In this document: positions 1 through 4,725 of the stretch, piece after piece
How positions within the stretch are numbered: the stretch's first letter is position 1
How the letters are laid out: each line of letters opens with the position of its first letter
Source of the DNA: an uncultured Mycoplasmatota bacterium
GTDB taxonomy: Bacteria; Bacillota_I; Bacilli_A; RF39; UBA660
NCBI GenBank assembly: GCA_900542735.1
Contig: UQOS01000048.1
Span: 1-5,130, forward strand
Direction: 5' to 3'
Length of the DNA stretch: 5,130 bases
Translations under genes and position numbers: made by a program
The notes under the pieces: generated by a model
Seen by the model: the letters and a program-made list of their open reading frames with translations, nothing else
Told to the model about the DNA's origin: nothing
Databases searched by the model: none

Positions 1-219
1 TATTTGAATGAATCAGAGAAAGTAATTACAGATATTAATTTTGGAGAATCCTATGATAAAGAACTTGCTTTAAAAGATTTAGGAAGGCAAGAGGGAGAAG
101 CAAAGAGTAGAGAAGAAATTGCTAAAAATATGCTAAAAGAAAGTATTGATATTTCTGTTATTTCACGTGTAACAGACTTAGATATAGAAACAATACAAAA
201 ATTGAAAGATAAAAACTAA
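1..219 (+). CDS. C-terminal end of a probable Rpn-family (PD-(D/E)XK) nuclease/transposase-like protein, 5' partial
   Basis: The reading frame is open from the first base (TAT TTG AAT GAA) to TAA at 217-219, so this is the last 72 residues of a gene that begins outside the window; the TTG at 4 is probably internal, since no ribosome site is visible. The visible part is highly charged (LGRQEGEAKSREE), followed by a short helical ending, IAKNMLKESIDISVISRVTD, then LDIETIQKLK. This EG-rich linker plus 'AKNML..GxDIxxIxxxTxLxxEEIxxL' tail is typical of the C-terminus of Rpn/PF12784-type proteins, which are abundant in gut Firmicutes. The nuclease core (D, ExK) lies outside the window, so activity cannot be judged. 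It has no functional link to rpsP, which has its own promoter. The family call rests on the tail only. Confidence 0.6.
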   Translation, partial: YLNESEKVITDINFGESYDKELALKDLGRQEGEAKSREEIAKNMLKESIDISVISRVTDLDIETIQKLKDKN

Positions 220-256
220 AATATAATTTCTTTCTAGCACTGTTAACAAAAAAAGG

Positions 257-285
257 TTGACAGCATCTAAAATATTCGTTATAAT
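257..285 (+). promoter_or_regulatory. SigA-type promoter of rpsP-khpA
   Basis: TTGACA at 257-262 and TATAAT at 280-285 are both perfect consensus hexamers, separated by an ideal 17-bp spacer. Transcription should start near 292, giving a leader of only about 23 nt. That short leader leaves no room for a structured S16 autoregulatory element. The strength fits a ribosomal protein gene. Confidence 0.9.
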
Positions 286-314
286 GAATATAGTTTTAGA
301 AATGGAGGGATATT

Positions 315-581
315 ATGGCAGTTAAATTAAGACTTACAAGAATGGGTGCTAAGAAAAGACCTAGTTACCGTATTGTTGCTAGTGACTCTAGGCAAAAAAG
401 AGATGGAGAATATCTAGAATTAGTTGGAACTTATAATCCAATTGCAGATGAAACAAAAATTAACGAAGAAGTAGCTTTAAAATGGTTAAGAACTGGAGCT
501 CAACCTTCTGATACAGTTAAGAATTTATTATCAAAAGCTGGTATCATGAAGAAATTTGCTGAAGAAAAACAAGGTAAATAA
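315..581 (+). CDS. rpsP: 30S ribosomal protein S16
   Basis: The 88-residue product matches the length and signature of bacterial S16. It opens with MAVKLRLTRMGAKKRPSYRI, then has VASDSRQKRDGEYLELVGTY with NP after it, and a WLRTGAQPSDTVKNLLSKAG segment near residues 57-76. S16 is a primary-type small-subunit protein needed for 30S assembly, where it binds 16S rRNA of the 5' domain. The start is well fixed: GGAGGG at 304-309 lies 5 nt before the ATG, and MAVK is the conserved N-terminus. The short basic tail (EEKQGK) is normal. It is the first gene of a two-gene unit with khpA, which starts 2 nt after its stop. The rimM and trmD genes that often follow rpsP-khpA are not here. Confidence 0.98.
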   Translation: MAVKLRLTRMGAKKRPSYRIVASDSRQKRDGEYLELVGTYNPIADETKINEEVALKWLRTGAQPSDTVKNLLSKAGIMKKFAEEKQGK

Positions 582-583
582 TT

Positions 584-832
584 ATGAGTTTAGTAGAATT
601 AACTGAATTTTTAGTAAAGTCACTTGCTGAAAATAAAGAAAATGTTTCGGTAAAAGAATTTGAAACTGATGAAGAAAATACTATTCTTATTCAAGTATTA
701 GTAGATGAAAGTGATATGGGAAGAGTAATCGGAAAAGGTGGAAAATTAGCCAATGCTATTAGAACTTTAGTACAAGCAAGTAGTTATATTAAAGATAATA
801 AAAAAGTAAGAATCAATATTGATAGTTTTTAG
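584..832 (+). CDS. khpA: KhpA, KH-domain RNA-binding protein
   Basis: This 82-residue protein has a single KH domain. The GXXG loop is GKGG at residues 50-53 within the segment GRVIGKGGKLANAIRTLVQA (46-65), preceded by the beta strand ILIQVLVDESD. Length and position directly after rpsP are typical of KhpA (YlqC). In streptococci and other Firmicutes KhpA pairs with KhpB (Jag/EloR) to bind RNA and tune cell elongation and division; that role is family knowledge. The ATG is 2 nt after the rpsP stop, with AAGGT at 571-575 inside rpsP as the likely ribosome site, so translation is probably coupled. The last codons form one arm of the downstream terminator hairpin. Confidence 0.95.
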   Translation: MSLVELTEFLVKSLAENKENVSVKEFETDEENTILIQVLVDESDMGRVIGKGGKLANAIRTLVQASSYIKDNKKVRINIDSF

Positions 833-849
833 TCATTATTGATTCTTTT
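808..849. terminator. Bidirectional intrinsic terminator between khpA and the convergent membrane gene
   Basis: Arms at 808-818 (AAGAATCAATA) and 837-847 (TATTGATTCTT) pair perfectly over 11 bp. After one mismatch, TGA 820-822 pairs with TCA 833-835. A T-rich run (TTTT, then AATTT) follows on the plus strand, and on the minus strand the complement of the A-run at 801-805 follows. It therefore fits termination in both directions. The hairpin includes the stop codon of khpA and abuts the stop of the minus-strand gene at 848-850. Confidence 0.85.
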
Positions 850-1336
850 AATTTAAAAATGTAAAGATAGTGTCTATTATTATTAAAAATATTAAGATAT
901 TTGTTAACCATTTTGGTATTTTTACTACAATTTTATCAAAAAATGGCTTTAATAAATATAAAACAGTAATACTAGCAATTCCCCAAACATTAGCCATTTC
1001 TAAAGAAATATAATGACCTATATGAAATCTGTGACTTTCATAATTCCATATTTCTTTATGCAAACAAGATTTAATCAAATAGCCACCCATCAATTCAATA
1101 AGGCTTAAAACCACCATAGATACTATATAAGTAATAAAAATTTTATAAATTTTCTTGTGCCTTAATGGAATTTTATCTATTAGCTTTCCTATTAGTAAAA
1201 TCAGTATCACTCCAAAACCATATACAGGTGTCCACCATCCATAGAGAATACCACTATTAAAATTTTTAATGAAAACTGTTTCTATGAAGTGTCCAATGAT
1301 AGAGAATAAGAAGAAGTAATTTATATAATAGTACAT
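848..1336 (-). CDS. Small CmpB-type (PF06541-like) putative ABC-transporter-associated membrane protein
   Basis: The 162-residue product is strongly hydrophobic, with about five membrane segments (roughly residues 3-22, 36-53, 66-90, 111-130 and 144-161). Its motifs are characteristic of the family annotated as 'putative ABC-transporter type IV, CmpB': an early IIGHFIET (family form SFLGWLIE), GILYGWWTPVYGFG at 29-42, and LIELMGGYLIKSCLHKEIWNYE at 79-100, followed by the HIGHYISLEMANVWGI block. The biochemical function of this family is not established, and no ATPase partner is nearby, so a transport role should not be assumed. The ATG is preceded by GGTGAT 3 nt upstream, a fair ribosome site. 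The gene is transcribed divergently from cdsA and convergently with khpA. Confidence 0.8.
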   Translation of the reverse strand: MYYYINYFFLFSIIGHFIETVFIKNFNSGILYGWWTPVYGFGVILILLIGKLIDKIPLRHKKIYKIFITYIVSMVVLSLIELMGGYLIKSCLHKEIWNYESHRFHIGHYISLEMANVWGIASITVLYLLKPFFDKIVVKIPKWLTNILIFLIIIDTIFTFLN

Positions 1337-1371
1337 AGTATCACCGTTCTTAGTTTGCCCAATTTTTTTTC

Positions 1372-1402
1372 TTTTATTTATATGAAAACTGTATTATAAT
1401 AC
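1372..1402. promoter_or_regulatory. Divergent promoter region with a symmetric -10 element
   Basis: GTATTATAATAC at 1391-1402 is a perfect 12-bp palindrome, so TATAAT is read on the plus strand (1395-1400) and on the minus strand (1398-1393). On the plus strand it lies 31 bp before the cdsA start, but the -35 at the right distance (TTTTAT, 1372-1377) is poor. For the minus-strand gene an alternative is TTAGTA (1405-1400), 17 bp, TATAAA (1382-1377). The -10 calls are reasonable; the -35 calls are weak. Confidence 0.55.
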
Positions 1403-1430
1403 TAATAGATAGGATTATAGGAGGTGTATT

Positions 1431-2231
1431 ATGAAAAATAGGGTACTTAGTTCTATACTATTATTACTAATTTTTATTCCTTTTATCATGAAAGGTGATG
1501 TGTTCTATGCAGGATTGGTACTATTAGTAGGACTAATTGCTTTTAAAGAATTATTTGATTTAAAATTAAAAGATAGAAAACTATCCTTATTACTAGAGGT
1601 GCTTGCTTATTTAGCTGTTGGATTTTTAATTTTAAATAATTACCAAAGTAAAGAATTAATGATTGTGTTGGATTATCGTATTTTAACATTTATGTTATTT
1701 GCCTTTATGGTACCACTTGTATTAATAGGAGATAATGATAAATATAACTTACAAGATGCTCTTTACTTATTAGGTAGTGTTTTATTTATCGGTTTTTCTT
1801 TTAATTTGATGATTTTAATCCGTAATTATTCCATTACTTATTTTATTTACTTTTTATTGATAGCTTGTTTTACTGATATTTTTGCTTTTGTAACTGGTAA
1901 ATTAATTGGACGAAAAAAGTTAGCTAAAGAAATTTCTCCTAACAAAACAGTAGAAGGTTTTATAGGTGGAACAATTATGGGAACTTTTATAGGAATGGTA
2001 TACTACTTAACAGTTGTTAGTAATCAAATTCCTTTTACTCAAATTTTAATTATTACGATTACTTTATCCATTATGGGGCAAATTGGTGATTTAATTTTCT
2101 CACAAATTAAGCGTTATTATCATCAAAAAGATTTTTCTAATTTAGTACCAGGCCATGGTGGTATATTAGATTTATTTGATAGTTTAATTTTTGTGATTAT
2201 TACATCTATTTTATTCATATCTATTTTATAG
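1431..2231 (+). CDS. cdsA: Phosphatidate cytidylyltransferase (CDP-diacylglycerol synthase)
   Basis: The enzyme converts phosphatidic acid and CTP to CDP-diacylglycerol, the precursor of bacterial phospholipids, in the cytoplasmic membrane. The 266-residue product has the family length and about eight membrane helices. The conserved C-terminal half is clear: TDIFAFVTGKLIGRKKLA (148-165), SPNKTVEGFIGG (169-180), GD at 219-220, and the signature SQIKRYYHQKDFSNLVPGHG then GILDLFD (224-250). In that signature the usual DRxD is DLFD: Leu248 replaces the conserved Arg, while Asp247 and Asp250 are kept. The start is supported by AGGAGGTG at 1419-1426. It is the first gene of an operon with rseP, whose ribosome site overlaps the cdsA stop. 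The gene is otherwise intact. Confidence 0.95.
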   Translation: MKNRVLSSILLLLIFIPFIMKGDVFYAGLVLLVGLIAFKELFDLKLKDRKLSLLLEVLAYLAVGFLILNNYQSKELMIVLDYRILTFMLFAFMVPLVLIGDNDKYNLQDALYLLGSVLFIGFSFNLMILIRNYSITYFIYFLLIACFTDIFAFVTGKLIGRKKLAKEISPNKTVEGFIGGTIMGTFIGMVYYLTVVSNQIPFTQILIITITLSIMGQIGDLIFSQIKRYYHQKDFSNLVPGHGGILDLFDSLIFVIITSILFISIL

Positions 2232-2248
2232 GAGGAAAAGAGAAAAAT

Positions 2249-3295
2249 ATGCTTAATTTAATTTATTTTATTATTATATTAGGAGTAATTGTTTTAGTAC
2301 ATGAATTTGGACATTTTATATTTGCTAAAATGTTTGGTATTTATGTTTATGAGTTTGCAATTGGGATGGGACCTAAATTATTTCATTTTAAGAGTAAAAA
2401 AGGAGAAACTGAATATTCTATTCGTGCAATTCCTATTGGTGGTTTCTGTTCTTTAGCAGGTGAAGATTTAGATAGTGATGATGATAAAAAGATTCCCAAA
2501 GATCGTAGACTTCAGTCTAAACCAGTTTGGCAAAGATTTTTAGTTATGTTCTTTGGAGCAGGAAACAACTTTATTTTAGCATTTCTACTTTTATTAGTAA
2601 TTGCTTTTGGTTGGGGAGCTGTATCTTCAAAACCAGTTATTTCAGAACTAGTTAGTGGTAATCCTGCCGAACAAGCTGGCTTACAAGTAGGAGATTATAT
2701 TTCTAAAATTAATGGTCATAAAGTAAAAACAAGTGATGATGTATCTATTTACTTACAAGTAGAAGATAAAAGTAAACCAATTACTTTCACAGTTAAAAGA
2801 AATAAAAGAGAGTTAGATATTGATGTTACTCCAATTAAAGAAGAAGTAGATGGAAGTACCATTTATCGTGTAGGAATTGTTTCGCAAGGGAAAGTAGAAA
2901 AAGGATTTATTCCATCAGTAAAATATGCTTGTACCAAAACAGGTGCTTTATTTAGACAAATGGTAATTACTTTAAAAGGTTTATTTACAGGAGGTATTTC
3001 TGTGAAACAATTATCTGGACCTGTTGGTATTTATAATATTGTTGGTACACAAGCAAAGAGTGGATTTCAAAATATTTTATATTTAATTGCCTTATTAAGT
3101 ATTAATGTTGGATTTATTAATTTGATTCCATTACCTGCATTTGATGGTGGTAGAATTTTATTCTTAATCATTGAAAAAATAAAAGGTAGTCCTATAAAAC
3201 CAGAAACAGAAAATAAAATACATACTATTGGTTTTATCTTATTACTTGCTTTAATGATTTATATAACGTTTAATGATATTTTAAAATTATTTTAG
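2249..3295 (+). CDS. rseP: RseP/RasP-type site-2 intramembrane zinc metalloprotease
   Basis: This protease cuts membrane-embedded substrates such as anti-sigma factors and leftover signal peptides. The 348-residue product has the full family plan. The zinc motif HEFGH is at residues 18-22 in the first membrane helix, with catalytic Glu19. A second membrane helix with FFGAGNNFILA lies near 101-111. One PDZ domain spans about 125-200, with GNPAEQAGLQVGDYISKING at 137-156. LSGPVGI (255-261) follows, then the third zinc ligand Asp299 in NLIPLPAFDGGR (291-302), and a last helix at about 325-343. AGGAGG at 2230-2235 overlaps the cdsA stop and sits 13 nt before the ATG, a long spacing that suggests coupling to cdsA translation. 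proS, a common downstream neighbour, is missing. No strong terminator is seen directly after the stop; the first is at 3426-3463. Confidence 0.97.
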   Translation: MLNLIYFIIILGVIVLVHEFGHFIFAKMFGIYVYEFAIGMGPKLFHFKSKKGETEYSIRAIPIGGFCSLAGEDLDSDDDKKIPKDRRLQSKPVWQRFLVMFFGAGNNFILAFLLLLVIAFGWGAVSSKPVISELVSGNPAEQAGLQVGDYISKINGHKVKTSDDVSIYLQVEDKSKPITFTVKRNKRELDIDVTPIKEEVDGSTIYRVGIVSQGKVEKGFIPSVKYACTKTGALFRQMVITLKGLFTGGISVKQLSGPVGIYNIVGTQAKSGFQNILYLIALLSINVGFINLIPLPAFDGGRILFLIIEKIKGSPIKPETENKIHTIGFILLLALMIYITFNDILKLF

Positions 3296-3320
3296 ATAAA
3301 CAAAAAGAAACTATTTTGTG

Positions 3321-3418
3321 AAATGCACCCCTTAAAGTAGACATTAATAAAAAAGAGGGACTACAAAAATATGATAAAATACATTTCCGAAAGGGTGAAT
3401 TCCTTAGGGATTAAGTAA
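3321..3418 (+). mobile_element. Possible IS3/IS150-type left end with a 15-codon remnant reading frame
   Basis: The stretch TGCACCCCTTAAAGTAGACA (3324-3343) resembles the terminal inverted repeat of IS150-group IS3 elements in Firmicutes, whose form is roughly TGnACCCC..A.GTTAGACA. About 27 bp further in, after AAGAGGG (3353-3359), an ATG at 3371 opens a 15-codon frame, MIKYISERVNSLGIK, ending in TAA at 3416-3418. In such elements orfA often begins with a similar M-x-KY-S start, but the match stops after a few residues. No transposase body or right end is present. This rests on recall of terminal sequences only. Confidence 0.3.
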
Positions 3419-3425
3419 TTTTTAT

Positions 3426-3464
3426 AAAAAGGACATAACTTGAAATAATAGTTATGCCTTTTTT
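3426..3464. terminator. Bulged bidirectional hairpin terminator at the 3' end of the recombinase relic
   Basis: Arm AAAAAGGACATAACT (3426-3440) pairs with AGTTATGCCTTTTT (3450-3463) over 14 bp, with A3433 bulged and a 9-nt loop. A T-run ends the structure on the plus strand, and the A-run gives a T-run on the minus strand. It could stop rseP read-through from the left and recombinase transcription from the right. It reaches into the recombinase stop codon at 3463-3465. Confidence 0.75.
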
Positions 3465-3966
3465 ATTGCTTGTTTTCTGTTGGCAAATCTATTTCACCAA
3501 TAAAATTAAATACTATTTTTATTTTTTTAATCTTTTTAGTACCAATTGTGTCAGCATTATAAATATAAAATTTTTCAATAAATGTTCTAATTATTTCTGC
3601 ATCAAGTTTTGTGATGTTGGTATAGCATTTAACAAGATTAAGAAAACTACTTGTATTAGTGATTTTTTCTTGTTCATTTTTAATAATCTTATTTAATTCA
3701 GTAATTCGCACATTTAGAGTTTTTTGTTCATTTTCATAAGCAAAGGTCATTTTTTTAAATTGTTTATCACTGATTTTTCCTTCAACATTATCTTCATAAA
3801 GTCTTTGAATTAATAAATCTATTTTTGATACACGACTCATAGATTGTTCTAGTTCTTTTTTGCTTTCGCGTATTCTTCGTTCTAATTCTTTGTTTTTATT
3901 CTTTGCAACAAGTTCTACAAATTCATCTTCATAATCTCTTGCAAATGCAGTTACCTGTTGAATCAT
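3463..3966 (-). CDS. Serine recombinase fragment: coiled-coil and DUF4368-like C-terminus
   Basis: This is the downstream 167-residue half of the same broken gene. It begins MIQQVTAFARDYEDEFVELV, the usual segment after the zinc ribbon. Charged coiled coils follow at about 22-55 and 74-103 (KELERRIRESKKELEQ; RLYEDNVEGKISDKQF), then a DUF4368-like tail, AEIIRTFIEKFYIYN and KKIKKIKIVFNFIGEIDLP (144-162). In intact recombinases the coiled coil controls subunit interaction and direction of recombination. The ATG at 3966 is probably just an internal methionine: no good ribosome site precedes it, and homology continues upstream through KALLY to the amber codon. Independent translation is doubtful, so it is best treated as the 3' part of a pseudogene. 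Confidence 0.75.
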   Translation of the reverse strand: MIQQVTAFARDYEDEFVELVAKNKNKELERRIRESKKELEQSMSRVSKIDLLIQRLYEDNVEGKISDKQFKKMTFAYENEQKTLNVRITELNKIIKNEQEKITNTSSFLNLVKCYTNITKLDAEIIRTFIEKFYIYNADTIGTKKIKKIKIVFNFIGEIDLPTENKQ

Positions 3967-3981
3967 ATATAATAAAGCTTT

Positions 3982-4521
3982 CTATATATCAATATTTATT
4001 ATTTGATGCGAAGTACAATTATGCTTTCCACATTTTCTATAAGTTGCACACACCATGTATTCTTTATCATGATTCCAATCCTTAGAACGTACTTGATATA
4101 GTTTGGAACCGCAATCTGCACAATATACCATTCCAGATAGTAACGGCATATCACCTAGAAGTGTACGTCTACGTCTACCAGTTCTAATTCTTTGAACTGT
4201 GTTGAATGTTTCTTCATCTATGATTGCCTCGTGTTTATTTTTGAAGATTTTCCATTCAGATGGATCATTATCAATTTTCTTTTTTATCTTATAAGACTTT
4301 CTTCTAGTTTTGAAATTGATAGTGTGTCCTAGATATTCTTGTTTATCTAGGATATTAGCCACAGTTCTTGCAGACCATTTACAGGGTTCTTCTGTAATAA
4401 TTGCTGTTGGATATAATCCAATACTTTTAAAATAATAAGATGTTGTAAATATTCCTTCATCTTTTAATTTATGAGCAATTTGAGTTGGTCCATATCCTTC
4501 AATACATGATATAATTAACAT
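3982..4521 (-). CDS. Serine recombinase fragment: recombinase domain plus zinc ribbon
   Basis: This is the upstream 179-residue half of the relic. Residues 5-115 match the recombinase (DNA-binding) domain of large serine recombinases, with GYGPTQIAHKLKDEGI (9-24), KWSARTVANILDKQEYLGHT (48-67) and HEAIIDEETFNTVQRIR (97-113). Residues 128-172 form the zinc ribbon: C134-x2-C137 in YCADCGSKLYQVR, then C158 and C164 or C169 in VCATYRKCGKHNCTSHQ. The start has a good ribosome site, with AAGAAAGGA ending 8 nt before the ATG, so a truncated DNA-binding protein may be made. The end is the amber codon at 3984-3982. There is no catalytic serine. It may be a passive relic, or a decoy binding old attachment sites; the sequence does not decide. 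Confidence 0.82.
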   Translation of the reverse strand: MLIISCIEGYGPTQIAHKLKDEGIFTTSYYFKSIGLYPTAIITEEPCKWSARTVANILDKQEYLGHTINFKTRRKSYKIKKKIDNDPSEWKIFKNKHEAIIDEETFNTVQRIRTGRRRRTLLGDMPLLSGMVYCADCGSKLYQVRSKDWNHDKEYMVCATYRKCGKHNCTSHQIINIDI

Positions 4522-4584
4522 GACTTAAGTCCTTTCTTATTTATTGATTTTTGGTTTAACTCAATTATATAAGACTTAAGTCAT
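4520..4584. repeat. 12-bp inverted repeat built on two GACTTAAGTC palindromes, flanking a minus-strand TATAAT
   Basis: ATGACTTAAGTC at 4520-4531 and its exact inverse GACTTAAGTCAT at 4573-4584 are 41 bp apart. Each contains the perfect 10-bp palindrome GACTTAAGTC (4522-4531 and 4573-4582), and the two are 51 bp apart start to start, close to five helical turns. Between them lies TATAAT on the minus strand (4569-4564), a -10 candidate for the recombinase relic; no good -35 was found. One palindrome is just upstream of this -10 and the other lies between ribosome site and start codon. Paired operators are a plausible reading. Confidence 0.6.
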
Positions 4585-4654
4585 TTTTTATATAGGAAAT
4601 GTTTCACATCTATTGTATTACAACAAAAATTGAGTAATAATAATCATAAAGTTA

Positions 4655-4683
4655 TTGACAAACTATATGAAATAATATAAAAT
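4655..4683 (+). promoter_or_regulatory. SigA-type promoter of the perR-like gene
   Basis: TTGACA at 4655-4660 is a perfect -35. The -10 is TAAAAT at 4678-4683 with a 17-bp spacer, or the overlapping TATAAA at 4676-4681 with 15 bp. The start of transcription falls near 4690, at the edge of the palindrome at 4690-4712, so a protein bound there would block initiation. Confidence 0.8.
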
Positions 4684-4689
4684 AAAACA

Positions 4690-4712
4690 AAATTAGGAAT
4701 AATTCTTAATTT
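4690..4712. promoter_or_regulatory. Near-perfect 23-bp palindrome, candidate PerR/Fur-type operator
   Basis: Left arm AATTAGGAAT (4691-4700), centre A4701 and right arm ATTCTTAATT (4702-4711) pair at 9 of 10 positions; A4690 and T4712 add one more, and the only mismatch is G4696 with T4706. The centre has the AAT-n-ATT core shared by Fur-family 7-1-7 boxes. Against the PerR box TTATAAT-n-ATTATAA, the central 15 bp match at 9 of 14 arm positions. Location at the transcription start of a Fur-family gene suggests autoregulation. Confidence 0.65.
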
Positions 4713-4725
4713 AGAAAGGAGATAC

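Larger units (their letters stand above)
3463..4521 (-). pseudogene. Large serine recombinase relic (Tn1549-like type): lacks catalytic domain and carries an in-frame amber stop
   Basis: The two minus-strand frames at 4521-3982 and 3966-3463 are in the same reading frame. They are separated only by TAG (3984-3982) and the codons AAA GCT TTA TTA TAT (KALLY). Joined, they give 352 positions covering the recombinase domain, zinc ribbon, coiled coils and DUF4368-like tail in the order of transposon-encoded large serine recombinases of gut Clostridia. Such proteins are normally about 500-560 residues. The N-terminal resolvase domain with the catalytic serine is absent: homology begins at about CIEGYGPTQIA, and the codon two before the ATG is TAA. 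No other transfer or cargo genes of an element are in the window. Two independent lesions point to decay. The site-specific excision function must be lost, although the fragments might still be expressed. Confidence 0.88.

Noticed and set aside
4..219. A complete 71-residue small protein starting at TTG 4
   Set aside because: The frame is open to the window edge, no ribosome site can be seen, and the residues look like the tail of a longer Rpn-type protein.
220..256. Terminator between the Rpn-type gene and rpsP
   Set aside because: GTTAAC followed by an A-run is present, but no stem with a following T-run forms on the plus strand.
3338..3375. Promoter from TAGACA (3338-3343) and TATGAT (3370-3375)
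   Set aside because: The spacer would be 26 bp, far too long, and no gene follows on the plus strand.
3383..3464. T-box-like AGGGTG followed by a terminator
   Set aside because: Only AGGGTG of the 14-nt T-box matches, there is no room for stem I, and no plus-strand synthetase gene follows. The hairpin is better explained as a bidirectional terminator.
3454..3696. Plus-strand 80-codon open frame
   Set aside because: It is antisense to the recombinase C-terminus, has an unnatural Phe/Asn/Cys-rich composition from A-rich lysine codons read backward, and lacks a ribosome site.
3961..3990. Frameshift between the two recombinase halves
   Set aside because: Translation of the junction shows both halves in the same frame, separated by a single TAG, so it is a nonsense change rather than a frameshift.
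3903..4085. Plus-strand 60-codon open frame
   Set aside because: It lies opposite the recombinase relic and spans its amber junction; it has no ribosome site and no recognisable features.
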